Of a stretch of 64,000 bases of DNA, positions 25,670-34,211 are shown piece by piece (the stretch's first letter is position 1; every line of letters begins with the position of its first letter). Origin of the DNA: JBBQZO01 sp038207625. GTDB taxonomy: Bacteria > Pseudomonadota > Gammaproteobacteria > Burkholderiales > Burkholderiaceae_D. Below the pieces are notes generated by a model, which made no database searches, was not told where the DNA came from, and was given only the letters and a program-made list of their open reading frames with translations. The translations under genes were made by a program, and so were the position numbers. The DNA lies in contig JBBQZO010000010.1 of the NCBI GenBank assembly GCA_038207625.1, positions 62,001 to 126,000 of the forward strand, given 5' to 3'.

Positions 25670-26494
25670 ATGAAACGTCGTCTCTCTGCAATGAAACCTC
25701 TGCTTGCCGCCACTCTGGGCTTGCTCGCACTAAGCGCCCACGCCAGCGATGTCACCTTCACCTTCACCAATCTGGCGCCGACCGGCGGCGTCGGTGTGGC
25801 GCCGCTGTGGCTCGGCCTGCACGATGGCAGCTTCAATAGTTTTACGGTGGGCACAGCCGCCTCGACGGCGATCGAGCACGCATCCGAAGACGGCAATCCC
25901 GCCATGCTGTCGAGCAATTTCGCCAGCCAGGCTGTCGGCGGCGTGCAAACGGTGTTGCCGGGCGGTCCGCGTTTTCCCAGCACGACCAGCACATTTACAC
26001 TGCACAATGTCGACCTGAATGGCAGCAACCGTTACCTCAGCTATGCGGCGATGGTGGTTCTGAGTAACGACTTCTTCATTGGCAATGACAGCACCCGGCA
26101 GATCGATTTGTCCGGTCTGGCCGGCGGCGGCCAGCTGAACCTGTCGCTGGGCGGGGCCGGCAATGTGTACGACGCCGGCACCGAGGTCAACGACTTCGAC
26201 TTCTCGGTGGCCAACGGCGCCTTTCACATCGGTGGTGGTCAGAGCGGTCCCAATCAAGGCACCGACGAGCATGGCGTCGTGCATGTCGTCACGGGCAACC
26301 CGTACACCAGTTTCGCCAACGCCAGCCTGGTGCCGGCCAACTTCGATTGGGCGCCACTCGACTTCAACGCCAACCCCGCTTTCGGCCAACTGACGATCGA
26401 TGTCAGCGCGGTGCCAGAACCGGAAAGCTACGCCATGTTGTTGGCCGGACTGGCTGGCCTGGGACTGCTGGCGCGCCGTCGCAAACAGGCTTGA
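25670..26494 (+). CDS. Spondin-domain protein with PEP-CTERM sorting signal
   Basis: 274 residues from the ATG at 25670, with AAGGAA 7 nt upstream. A signal peptide ends near SAHAS (about residue 25). The body is a spondin_N-like domain (VTFTFTNLAPTGGVGVAPLW, STAIEHASEDGNP, NRYLSYAAMVVLSNDFFIGN). The C terminus is VPEPESYAMLLAGLAGLGLL-ARRRKQA, a textbook PEP-CTERM anchor. It is exported and presumably processed by an exosortase encoded elsewhere. The AT-rich stretch before it (25545-25590) likely holds its promoter. Confidence 0.9.
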   Translation: MKRRLSAMKPLLAATLGLLALSAHASDVTFTFTNLAPTGGVGVAPLWLGLHDGSFNSFTVGTAASTAIEHASEDGNPAMLSSNFASQAVGGVQTVLPGGPRFPSTTSTFTLHNVDLNGSNRYLSYAAMVVLSNDFFIGNDSTRQIDLSGLAGGGQLNLSLGGAGNVYDAGTEVNDFDFSVANGAFHIGGGQSGPNQGTDEHGVVHVVTGNPYTSFANASLVPANFDWAPLDFNANPAFGQLTIDVSAVPEPESYAMLLAGLAGLGLLARRRKQA

Positions 26495-26529
26495 TGCGCC
26501 CACGCTAAGCACGTATCGGCAACAGCACC

Positions 26530-26553
26530 AATGGGTGGCCGAGGCCACCCATT
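26530..26553 (+). terminator. Hairpin downstream of the spondin gene
   Basis: AATGGGTGGC / GCCACCCATT form a perfect 10-bp stem around CGAG. There is no T-run on either side, so it may be a transcript-stabilising or bidirectional Rho-aided end between two convergent genes. Confidence 0.5.
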
Positions 26554-26616
26554 GTGCGTGCGCGTACCGATTCGAGCGCTGCGCTGCGACGGGTCCGGCG
26601 CCGCAGCGCCGACGCG

Positions 26617-28407
26617 CTAAGGCGTCACGCTAAAGCCCACCGGTGCGCCGATGGCCGCGTAGCCGTCGTTACTGAGATACCAGGCCAGATAGTTGCCGGC
26701 CACCAGATTGGCCGTCGACAGGCTCACGGAACCGCTGACGCCGGGCGCGTACTGCCACACCAGCGCCGCCGTGCTGCCGGGCGGCGTGGCGGGCGCATAC
26801 ACGCCAACCCAGTTGCTCGCGCTTTGCGCGCCGGCCGGCGCGGCATAGTTAAAACCGATGCCCGCGCCGCGCGCCACGCTGGACACACCAGCGGCCAGTG
26901 GCGGTGCGACGAAGGCGTCGTTGATCGGCTGCGCGTACTGATCGTTGGCCGTCAGCGGGGCCAGTCCGAGCGCCTCTTCGATGGTGCGCGCGACGCTGTA
27001 GTGGTTGTGCGGCGCGCTGCTCACGGCGCCGGCGCGCACCGTCGCTTGCGAGCCGAGCAGCACGGTGGCGACCCGATTGCTGCGCAAATTAGCGTCCGGG
27101 TAGGACTCGTCCCAGGTCAGGATCAGCAGCGAACGCTGGTTTTTCCAGGCCGGTGAATCGAGTATCGGCTGTATCGTCTGACGCAACCAGCCGTCCTGCA
27201 CCTTCACGCTGGCCGCGTTGCCCTGGCCGGATGCTTCGCCGTCGTAGTAGTCGTCGGCGGCGATCCACGCAAAATTGGGCGTGCCGGCGGCCGTCGCCAG
27301 GTCGGCCGTCAACTGGGTCGTGTCGAACAAGTGCGCCTGGCAGCGCGGGATGTTCTGCGAGATGTTGCTAAAGTTGATGAAGGGCGCGTCGTCCGGGCTG
27401 TAGTAGGTGCTCTTGACGAGGTTGCACGGCGTGCCCATGCCTTGTTCGTACGCCTTCCAGGACTTGCCGAGCGCCTCGACACGGTCACCCAGATGGGGCG
27501 CAGCGACCTTGATGTTGGGGAAGTAGACCGCACCCTGAACGAAGGTGTCGCCGCCGGCGATCGACAGGTAATTCTGGTCGCTGGGGTGGTACGTGCCGAC
27601 GTAGTTGCTCAGCAAGGTGCCCTGCCCGATCAGGGCGTTGATGAACGGCGCGTTGGCGCTGCCGACGATCGCTTCGTAACTGGTGTTTTCCATCATGATG
27701 ATGAACACGTGGTCAAACGCAGGCACCTTCGACGCCGGCGCCGCCAGCGCAGCGACGCTGACGGGCGTACTGAGCGTGAGCGACAAATTGTCGGCGTAAC
27801 CCTGGTTGAACGAGCTGGTGTCCATCGTGAAGTCGACGCTGATCACGGCCGAGCGGGTGCCGGCCGGTACGGCGCCGCCAGCCGCCTTGGCCAGGAAGGC
27901 GTTCTTGCTGGCGCGCGCGGCCGGCGTGTCGCCCGACAGCAAGGCTGTGGCCAGCGTTTGCCCATTGGCGCCCAGAAAGCGCGCGCTGACCTTGGCGTCG
28001 CCGCTCAAGGCGCCCCAGCCGCCCAGCCAGCCCGACAGGTTGTAGCTCACGCCGCCGGCATCGATCTGCGCCGCGGCCGAGGACAGGTCCACCGTCTGCG
28101 CCATCGACGCGTCGCCGTAAGGTCCATCGCCAAAAAATGCCTTGGCGCCCCCGCCGGCGACGGGCGTGGAAAAGCTGCCGATCGTGTAGCACAGCACCGA
28201 CGGGGTGCCCTTCGTCACGGTCCAGCCGGGCACGCTGGTGGCGGCATGCCAGTCGGTGGTGCAGGTGGCGCTTTCGGCATTGCCGTTGACGATCAGGTTG
28301 GCGCTGTTGGCGCAATAGGCCGGCGCGGCCAGCAGCAGGCCCAGCGCAGCGCCGCATAGCGCCAGCGGATGGGCGATCCATGCGGGTGTGACAGATACAA
28401 CATCCAT
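26617..28407 (-). CDS. Secreted phosphoesterase (phospholipase C/acid phosphatase-like)
   Basis: 596 residues from the ATG at 28407, with AGGAGA 4 nt upstream; the frame continues 113 codons further but without signal peptide or ribosome site. A signal peptide ends near residue 32 (PAYCANSA). Residues about 35-195 look like a carbohydrate-binding beta sandwich (ANLIVNGNAESA, VPGWTVTKG). The phosphoesterase core starts at FDHVFIIMMENTSYE and holds YVGTYHPSDQNYLSIAGG and LLILTWDES, the metal and nucleophile regions of the PLC/AcpA superfamily. A C-terminal beta-rich domain (NWVGVYAP, GNYLAWYLSNDGY) follows. It probably hydrolyses phosphate esters outside the cell. Confidence 0.87.
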   Translation of the reverse strand: MDVVSVTPAWIAHPLALCGAALGLLLAAPAYCANSANLIVNGNAESATCTTDWHAATSVPGWTVTKGTPSVLCYTIGSFSTPVAGGGAKAFFGDGPYGDASMAQTVDLSSAAAQIDAGGVSYNLSGWLGGWGALSGDAKVSARFLGANGQTLATALLSGDTPAARASKNAFLAKAAGGAVPAGTRSAVISVDFTMDTSSFNQGYADNLSLTLSTPVSVAALAAPASKVPAFDHVFIIMMENTSYEAIVGSANAPFINALIGQGTLLSNYVGTYHPSDQNYLSIAGGDTFVQGAVYFPNIKVAAPHLGDRVEALGKSWKAYEQGMGTPCNLVKSTYYSPDDAPFINFSNISQNIPRCQAHLFDTTQLTADLATAAGTPNFAWIAADDYYDGEASGQGNAASVKVQDGWLRQTIQPILDSPAWKNQRSLLILTWDESYPDANLRSNRVATVLLGSQATVRAGAVSSAPHNHYSVARTIEEALGLAPLTANDQYAQPINDAFVAPPLAAGVSSVARGAGIGFNYAAPAGAQSASNWVGVYAPATPPGSTAALVWQYAPGVSGSVSLSTANLVAGNYLAWYLSNDGYAAIGAPVGFSVTP

Positions 28408-29007
28408 GACTTCTCCTAGGGTGAGAATGACGTAAAGCGAAGGTGGCTTCGTCCGGGCGCATGGGATGCGACGTGGACGCTGATTCTCCCGCCGACGAAG
28501 CAGGTTCGGCGACGGACAAAGCAGTCGGTATGGGTATCTTGTCGTTTTATGTGAGTCGGGTCGCTCGCCCAACTTCGCTACGAAGAATAGGCGGGAACGC
28601 GCCGCGCTGGCCAAGCCGATCCCGCCATCAAATTGACTGGCAGCGACATGTTTTGGGGGGGGGCTTTTGGTGGAAATTGAGCCGCGCGCAAGGGCGCCGG
28701 CGGGCCGGCAGCGGCTGGGACTAGCGCCGGCCACGCGCTTCATCATGCGCCGCCCACCGGCGCAAGCAGCGCAAGCAGCGCGAGTGGGTCACGCCAATGA
28801 GCTGGGCGCCCGCGCACAAGGATGGCGTTGTGGGCGCCAGGCGAACCGCACGGCACGACGCGGTCTACGCAAAAAATATTGGTGGCTTAGGCGCATGACG
28901 CGGGCGCTACGCGCCTCGCCGTCAGCATCCGATGTTGGTGATTTTGGCGCCTAGCCGGGGTGCGACGCGGCCGCGCGCCAGGCGCCGGTGCGCGCACGTG
29001 CGCTCGC
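28408..29007. other. 600-bp noncoding region
   Basis: Holds the 5' leader of the phosphoesterase gene next to 28408. Apart from an uninterrupted run of G near 28655-28663 and short GCAAGCAGC repeats near 28760, I see no gene, RNA or clear regulatory element. Open frames here on both strands have poor composition and no family similarity. Confidence 0.5.
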
Positions 29008-29412
29008 TTATTGCGCCGGGCCTTTAAGCTCGACGGTATTGCCCTCAGGGTCGCTGATGTAGATCGACGGGCCTTCGCCCTCGGCGCCATTACGGCTGTC
29101 GGTCGGTCCCGCTGCCACGCCGTGTTCGGCCAGATGACGGCGTATGCCCGTTTCATCGAAAGGCTCGACGCGAAAGCAGAAATGGTCCAGGTTGCGCCCC
29201 TCGCGACCGGGCGCGGCGCCGCCGGCCAGGCCCAACTTGCCGTCCACGGGAACCAGGTCAAGCAGCGAGCGGCCTGCGCGCAGCTGCACCAGGCCGATGG
29301 TGTCGAGGCGCCGCTCAATCGTGCAGCCCAGGACGGTGCAATAGAACGCCAGCATCGCGTCAAGGTTGACGACCCGCAGTACCAGGTGATCGAGCTCGCG
29401 AATAGTGATCAT
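29008..29412 (-). CDS. VOC (glyoxalase/bleomycin-resistance fold) protein
   Basis: 134 residues from the ATG at 29412. Two beta-alpha-beta-beta-beta modules of the vicinal oxygen chelate fold are visible: DHLVLRVVNLDAMLAFYCTVLG at the start, HFCFRVEPFD in the middle and YISDPEGNTVELKG at the end. The metal-site residues H10, H67 region and E near the C terminus are kept. Substrate cannot be told. Monocistronic. Confidence 0.85.
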   Translation of the reverse strand: MITIRELDHLVLRVVNLDAMLAFYCTVLGCTIERRLDTIGLVQLRAGRSLLDLVPVDGKLGLAGGAAPGREGRNLDHFCFRVEPFDETGIRRHLAEHGVAAGPTDSRNGAEGEGPSIYISDPEGNTVELKGPAQ

Positions 29413-29793
29413 AACGATGTGCTCCTCAGTCAGTTCGGTCGAGCGCGCCATTGTAGCGTGCGCGGGCGCACACCGGCGCCGGCAACTGCGGACTGGCTTC
29501 GCTGTCCCCAGCGCTGGCGCCACGGCTGCGGCGCCAGCGCCGGCATCAGACGGCGCGTCGTTGGTGGCGCTGCCCCCCAGCAGAGCGAGTCCGCCCTGCC
29601 AGTCGTTTTGCGCTGACGGCGACCGATGCGGCGCTTTGACGGCGACCGACGCAGCGCTTTATGCGGCGCTTTGACGGCGACCGACGCGGCGCTTTGACGG
29701 CGACCGACGCAGCGCTTTGACGGCGGCAAACCGGCCGCCAGCACGCCCCGGTAACGCAGGGTGGTCGCAGGAACAGCCGCTGCGGGCTGGTGC
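29413..29793. other. Noncoding region with 23-bp tandem repeat
   Basis: About 380 bp between the VOC and SnoaL-like genes. It holds the VOC leader and the tandem repeat at 29610-29726. No gene seen. Confidence 0.5.
29610..29726. repeat. 23-bp tandem repeat array, about five copies
   Basis: Unit GCGCTTTGACGGCGACCGAC followed by GCR. Copies start at 29610 (lacks TT), 29631, 29654 (deleted to 12 bp), 29666, 29689 and 29712 (partial). The unit length is not a multiple of three and the array lies outside genes. Copies differ by one or two bases, so it is a recent expansion or is being homogenised. Confidence 0.85.
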
Positions 29794-30249
29794 CTAGCGT
29801 GCGCAGGCGCAGACGCTGTTTCCCTTGTCGAATACAATCTGCCATTTGCCGCTTGCCTCGCGTCGCCAGATCGAGCTGAACGTGGAAATGAGTTTGCCGC
29901 TTGGGTCGCGCACCGGCCCCGTGCTGATCGCCAGTGTGCCGCTATCGAGCACCTCGACCCGCTCGGGCGCCCACGAGAACGGCGCCTGCTTGGCCTCCAA
30001 CCACGGCTTCCACACTGCGGCGATCTGATCGCGCCCATGCAGCGCATTGTCACGCTGCAAAAAGATCGCTTCGTCCGACACGAACGACATGAACGCGACT
30101 ACATCATGCTCGGCCATCGACTTGGCGAACGCCGTTTCGGTCGCCACGACCTCCTTCTGCAAAGCCTGCACCACGCTGGACTGCGCCATCACCGGCGCGC
30201 TCAGCGCGCAACAGGCCAACAACATCGTGCGAGAAAATAAGATGCCCAT
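29794..30249 (-). CDS. SnoaL/DUF4440-like secreted protein
   Basis: 151 residues from the ATG at 30249, which gives a signal peptide (FSRTMLLACCALSAPVMAQ); another ATG at 30276 is possible. The rest is an NTF2-like cone fold: helix VVQALQKEVVATETAFAKSMAEHDVVAFMSF (in part), then FVSDEAIFL, GRDQIAAVWKPWLE and FSSIWRREASGKWQIVFDKG. DUF4440/SnoaL-like proteins have varied or unknown roles. It ends with CACAR, so two cysteines could form a disulfide. Confidence 0.8.
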   Translation of the reverse strand: MGILFSRTMLLACCALSAPVMAQSSVVQALQKEVVATETAFAKSMAEHDVVAFMSFVSDEAIFLQRDNALHGRDQIAAVWKPWLEAKQAPFSWAPERVEVLDSGTLAISTGPVRDPSGKLISTFSSIWRREASGKWQIVFDKGNSVCACAR

Positions 30250-30467
30250 GTGCTTTCCAAATAGGTTCATATACATTCTGCCGCCCCCTCCCCACGCGCT
30301 GGTTCGGCTGCGGCCCACACACCATCGCGTGCTGCGCAGAGTCGGGTTTCACAACTGAACGCTGAGCATACACGACGATACCGTCGCAGCATTGGTAAAT
30401 GCATACGCGTCGGTCACGCTGTCGTGATCCGGCGTGGCAAACCAAGCGGCGCCACATCCAGAACCGT

Positions 30468-31346
30468 TCAATGCCAGGAGTGGTGCAGGTGCCCGCTGTA
30501 ATTGGGTGTGGGCGCCGGCGCCGGCGCGGGCGGAGGCAGCCAGTCGCGCGGATCGACCCGGTAATACTTGAGAAATTCGGCGAACAGCTCGCCGTGCTGC
30601 TCGGCCATCTGCTGCGGCTTTTCGAAAAACGTCTCGGTGGCCACCGCGAAGAACTCGGCCGGACTGTTGGCGCCGTAATGATCGAGCACGCTCGCCTGCT
30701 GGTAGTTGGCGTCGAACTGCAGGTCGGCAAAGGCGCGCGCCAGCACGTCGGACCAGTTGCGGTAGCTGGCCGGATCGCCCAGAAAGGGTGCGCCGTTGGT
30801 GTGTCCGGATTCGCTGTCGAGTTGATGCGCAAACTCGTGCAGCACCACGTTGTGGCCATCGGTCCAGTCGCGCGCGCCGCGCAGCACATGGTCCCACGAC
30901 AGCACCACGCGGCCGTCTTCCCAGGATTCGCCCAGCAAATCCTGGCGCGTGTGCATCACCACGCCGCCCGGCGCGTATTCGGTGCGCGGTACGATGAAGG
31001 CGGTCGGGTAGACCAGGATCGTGTGCAGCGCCGGAAACACGCGGCTAGGTCGGTTCAGCAGCAGCAAGCAGGCCTGGCCGGCGATCGTCACGCGCATTTC
31101 ATCGTCGATCTCGACGCCTTCGCAGCCGACGAATTTTTTCTGATGCAAGAACTGCTGGACCAGCCGGTGCAACTGCGCCTGCAGTTCGGCCGGCATGAAC
31201 TGGTAGACGGGGATGTTCTGGCGCAGGATGGCAAGGTATTCGGGCGGGATCGGACGCGCCAGCACGCGACCGAGCCGCCATTTGGGAAAGCGCAGCCCCA
31301 GCACCAGCGTCGCCGTCAGCGCCGCCATCAACATCCATGCGCTCAC
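30468..31346 (-). CDS. mtfA: MtfA-like M90 zinc metallopeptidase
   Basis: 292 residues from the GTG at 31346, which overlaps the stop of the small upstream gene (GTGA); an ATG four codons later is the alternative. An N-terminal hydrophobic helix (MLMAALTATLVLGL) is unusual for MtfA and may anchor it. The active site is HEFAH (170-174), with LDSES after it. E. coli MtfA is a cytosolic peptidase that binds the glucose repressor Mlc; its substrate here is unknown. The C-terminal tail is Pro/Ala-rich and ends HLHHSWH. Last gene of a four-gene run. Confidence 0.87.
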   Translation of the reverse strand: MSAWMLMAALTATLVLGLRFPKWRLGRVLARPIPPEYLAILRQNIPVYQFMPAELQAQLHRLVQQFLHQKKFVGCEGVEIDDEMRVTIAGQACLLLLNRPSRVFPALHTILVYPTAFIVPRTEYAPGGVVMHTRQDLLGESWEDGRVVLSWDHVLRGARDWTDGHNVVLHEFAHQLDSESGHTNGAPFLGDPASYRNWSDVLARAFADLQFDANYQQASVLDHYGANSPAEFFAVATETFFEKPQQMAEQHGELFAEFLKYYRVDPRDWLPPPAPAPAPTPNYSGHLHHSWH

Positions 31347-31459
31347 AGTTTGCCCCGGTTCGCTTGCGCCACCTTGGCCAGACGGCGCGAGAACTGCTGG
31401 CGCGCCAAGGCCAGCGCCAGCGCCGCGCTCAGCGCCACGCTCCACAGCAGCGCGCTCAC
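31343..31459 (-). CDS. 38-residue membrane peptide gene between LLM oxidoreductase and mtfA
   Basis: A GTG at 31459 overlaps the LLM stop (GTGA), and the TGA at 31345-31343 overlaps the GTG of mtfA in the same way. The product is VSALLWSVALSAALALALAR followed by QQFSRRLAKVAQANRGKL: one transmembrane helix and a basic tail. Both junctions read ACTGTGAGCGC, so translation would pass from gene to gene by termination-reinitiation. It is too short for usual gene callers. No family recognised. Confidence 0.62.
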   Translation of the reverse strand: MSALLWSVALSAALALALARQQFSRRLAKVAQANRGKL

Positions 31460-32472
31460 AGTGCGCCCCCGTTCAGTTGCATCGCCTCGGCCAGCAGGCG
31501 GTAGGAATGCTGACGCGCCTCGGCGTCAAAGGCCCAGGTGTTGACGACGATTTCATCGAGTTCAAGACGCTGGCCCAGCTCGCGCAGGCGCTGGGCCACC
31601 TGCGCGCCGGTGCCGATCAGCGCGTTGGCACGCAACTGGGCGATACGCTCGCGCTCGGGCCCGCTGTACGGGTAAGCGGCCGCGTCGTCGGGCGACACCA
31701 GCGCGCTCGGCCGGCCCTGCTCGAAGCCCACGCGCCAGTATTCGCGCGTCATCAACAGGCGTTCGGCCTGTTCCATGGTGTCGGCCGCCAGCGCCCACAC
31801 GCAAATGGTGGCCTGCGGCGTCGGGTGCAGCGCGCTGGGGCGATAGTTGTTGCGGTACAGCGCCAGCGCCTCCTCGACGCCCTGTCCGTCACTGAAAAAA
31901 TAGGCGAACGCGTACGGCAGGCCCAGATGCGCCGCCAGCTGAGCGCCATAATTGGAGCTGCCCAATATCCACATGGCCGGATTGCTTGGCCCCTGCGGCT
32001 GGGCCGTGATGGCGCGATACGGATGCGCAGGCGGCATGCGTGCACCAGCCAGCCAGTCCTGCAGATCGACGATCTGACGGGGGAAATCGTCCGGATCGAC
32101 GCTGGCGTGCGGGTTCAGCGCGCGCGCGGTGAGCCGGTCGCTGCCGGGCGCGCGCCCCAGCCCCAGATCGATGCGTCCGGGCGCGAGCGCTTCGAGCACG
32201 CGAAACTGCTCGGCCACCTTCAGCGCCGAATAGTGCGGCAGCATCACGCCGGCACTGCCGACGCGGATGCGCGAGGTGGTCGCCGCAATCGCCGCCATCA
32301 GCACTTCCGGCGCGCTGCCGACGATGCTGTTGCTGTTGTGGTGTTCCGACAGCCAGTAACGGTGATAGCCGAGCGCCTCGCAATGGCGCGCCAGCGCCAG
32401 CGATTCGGTGATCGCCTCGGCGGGAGCGCGCCCCCGCGTGGCGGGCGATTGGTCAAGGACGGACAGTTTCAT
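31456..32472 (-). CDS. LLM-class flavin-dependent oxidoreductase (MsnO8-like)
   Basis: 338 residues. It begins MKLSVLDQSP and shows the bacterial-luciferase-like fold: RYWLSEHHNSNSIVGSAPEV, RIRVGSAGVMLPHYSALKVAEQF and GRIDLGLGRAPGSD, all markers of this group of FMN-dependent monooxygenases. Substrate unknown. It starts 12 bp after the peroxiredoxin-glutaredoxin stop and is coupled by GTGA overlap to the 38-residue gene, so it belongs to a redox-flavoured operon. Confidence 0.92.
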   Translation of the reverse strand: MKLSVLDQSPATRGRAPAEAITESLALARHCEALGYHRYWLSEHHNSNSIVGSAPEVLMAAIAATTSRIRVGSAGVMLPHYSALKVAEQFRVLEALAPGRIDLGLGRAPGSDRLTARALNPHASVDPDDFPRQIVDLQDWLAGARMPPAHPYRAITAQPQGPSNPAMWILGSSNYGAQLAAHLGLPYAFAYFFSDGQGVEEALALYRNNYRPSALHPTPQATICVWALAADTMEQAERLLMTREYWRVGFEQGRPSALVSPDDAAAYPYSGPERERIAQLRANALIGTGAQVAQRLRELGQRLELDEIVVNTWAFDAEARQHSYRLLAEAMQLNGGAL

Positions 32473-32484
32473 GGGATCAGGGCC

Positions 32485-33231
32485 TCAGGCGGACTGGGCC
32501 AGCCACGCGTCGAGCGCATCGGCGCTGCCGACAAGCTTGCCGCCGACAAACACTTGCGGCCAGGTCGAGGCACCCGAGACGGCGCGCAGCACGCTACCGG
32601 TGATGTGCTGGCTCTGCGACATATCGGAGAACGCCAGACCGTGCGCCTTCAGGGCCGCCTTGGCGCGCGCGCAATGGGGGCAACCGGGCTTGGAGAACAC
32701 GACGATCTCGGGCGGAATCTTGGCTTGCGCATTGATATAGTGCAACATGGTTTCGGCGTCGGACACTTCGAACGGATCGCCTTCTTTGTCCGGCTCGATG
32801 AACATCTTGTCGATGATGCCATCCTTGACCAGCATCGAATAACGCCATGAACGCATGCCAAAACCCAGGTTGCGCTTATCGACCAACAAACCCATCGCGC
32901 CGCTGAAATCACCATTTCCGTCCGGTATCACGGTGACGTTCTCCGCATTCTGGCCGGCCTTCCATTCGTTCATGACGAAGGCATCGTTGACCGACATGCA
33001 GACGATCTCGTCAACGCCATTCTGTTTGAACACGGACGCGAGCTCGTTGTAGCGCGGCAGATGGGTCGACGAGCAGGTGGGCGTATAGGCGCCCGGCAAG
33101 GAAAACACGATCACGGTTTTCCCCTTGAACAGCTCGGCACTGCTGATATCTTTCCACTGATCATAGACGCGGGCCTTGAAAACGACATCCGGTACGGCGT
33201 GCTGCTCTAGCGATGCGGCGGTGGGTAACAT
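32485..33231 (-). CDS. Peroxiredoxin-glutaredoxin hybrid
   Basis: 248 residues from the ATG at 33231, with AAGGAA 4 nt upstream. Residues 1-165 are a Prx5-type peroxiredoxin with the peroxidatic C53 in YTPTCSS. Residues 172-248 are a glutaredoxin domain with CPHC (184-187) and the GSH-site TWPQVFVGG. Such hybrids reduce peroxides with glutathione directly. The CPHC is a variant of the common CPFC or CPYC. First certain gene of the operon with the LLM oxidoreductase, the 38-codon gene and mtfA. Confidence 0.95.
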   Translation of the reverse strand: MLPTAASLEQHAVPDVVFKARVYDQWKDISSAELFKGKTVIVFSLPGAYTPTCSSTHLPRYNELASVFKQNGVDEIVCMSVNDAFVMNEWKAGQNAENVTVIPDGNGDFSGAMGLLVDKRNLGFGMRSWRYSMLVKDGIIDKMFIEPDKEGDPFEVSDAETMLHYINAQAKIPPEIVVFSKPGCPHCARAKAALKAHGLAFSDMSQSQHITGSVLRAVSGASTWPQVFVGGKLVGSADALDAWLAQSA

Positions 33232-33311
33232 GGGGTTCCTTTTTTGAACGATCAATCGGACGGGCGCACTGGCGGGCAGACCCGTACCAACACAAATGGG
33301 GCTGCTTGTCG

Positions 33312-33458
33312 CTATTTCAATTGAATTCGATGGCGCGCAATCAACGCCGACATCGCCACGATGGCGATAAGAAGTACGACAAACGGCAGCCTGCGCACGG
33401 GCCAGGCACGGGCGGCGCCGACCAGGCCGACAATCGCGCGGCCTGTTTTGTGGGGCAC
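33312..33458 (-). CDS. Possible 48-residue membrane peptide
   Basis: An open frame from a GTG at 33458 (GAGG 9 nt upstream; another GTG at 33473) encodes a basic N terminus, one strong transmembrane helix (LPFVVLLIAIVAMSALIA) and a short basic tail ending RIQLK. It fills most of the 340-bp gap before the peroxiredoxin gene, which starts 80 bp after its stop. No family recognised; could be chance. Confidence 0.33.
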   Translation of the reverse strand: MPHKTGRAIVGLVGAARAWPVRRLPFVVLLIAIVAMSALIARHRIQLK

Positions 33459-33575
33459 AGCGTTGCGCCTCACTTCGCGCGCAACGCCCGACGGGCGCGC
33501 CGTCCAACGCGGCGACGCGGCGCGCTCCGGCGCAGGCCGGAACTTGCCGCCGGGCAGGCGAGCCCGCCCGGCGTG

Positions 33576-34211
33576 TTACATATTATTGCATTTACCCGAA
33601 GCGGCGCCGAACAGTGCCGCCACCAGCGGATCGCGCGCGACCGGGTTGCGGTTGACGCGAATCGCATAGTGAGTGTCGTCGGCCAGGATATGAAAGTGGC
33701 GTCCTGGACCGGCCATGCTTTGCTCGCCCACGCCGGGACGTTCCTTGCGCACCGGCGCGCCTTCGCGCTTAGGCTGCACGATGGCAGCCAGAAAGGCCTG
33801 CACGCGCAGCGGATCGGGCGTGATCTGGTAGACCGCCTTGCCCAGATAGGTGGCGGTGCCCTCGATGTAGCGCGCCAGTTCAATCACGCCCGCATCACGC
33901 AGGTCGCGAATGTACTTGCGTGCACCGGACGGCGAAAATTTCAGGAACCAGGCAATTTCGTCGGCCAGCATCTCGTGGGTGACCAGTTCATTGATCAGCT
34001 TTTGCATGTTTTCAATCCGGCGCAAAGTGGCTGATGTCGAGCGTACCCGCTCGATCGGCGCCATCGACAAAGGTGTGCGTTCCGGCGCCGGTGGCGCCGG
34101 ACGCTCGATCAGGGCCGGACCATTGTTTGCCGGCGCGGCCATATTCTGTTCCTTGCGCTCGCCACTGGTGTCGACTTGCGCTTCAGATGGATGTTGTGTC
34201 GTTGCTAGCAT
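33576..34211 (-). CDS. Winged-helix DNA-binding protein of unknown role
   Basis: 211 residues from the ATG at 34211, with GGAG 8 nt upstream. The first 75 residues are low-complexity and Pro-rich. Residues about 85-150 form a helix-turn-helix/winged-helix domain (LINELVTHEMLADEIAWFL, SPSGARKYIRDLRDAGVIELARYI). The C-terminal part (RHFHILADDTHYAIRVNRNPVARDPLVAALFG) is shared with other Oxalobacteraceae proteins of unknown function, in my reading. No known regulator family is named with confidence. Confidence 0.68.
   Translation of the reverse strand: MLATTQHPSEAQVDTSGERKEQNMAAPANNGPALIERPAPPAPERTPLSMAPIERVRSTSATLRRIENMQKLINELVTHEMLADEIAWFLKFSPSGARKYIRDLRDAGVIELARYIEGTATYLGKAVYQITPDPLRVQAFLAAIVQPKREGAPVRKERPGVGEQSMAGPGRHFHILADDTHYAIRVNRNPVARDPLVAALFGAASGKCNNM

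Noticed and set aside
28443..28724. 93-codon open frame in the 600-bp gap after the phosphoesterase
   Set aside because: Irregular composition, a poly-G run inside it, no ribosome site and no recognisable family.
29008..30249. VOC and SnoaL-like genes as one antibiotic-resistance or polyketide cluster
   Set aside because: They are separated by 380 bp of repeat-bearing noncoding DNA and no biosynthetic genes are nearby.
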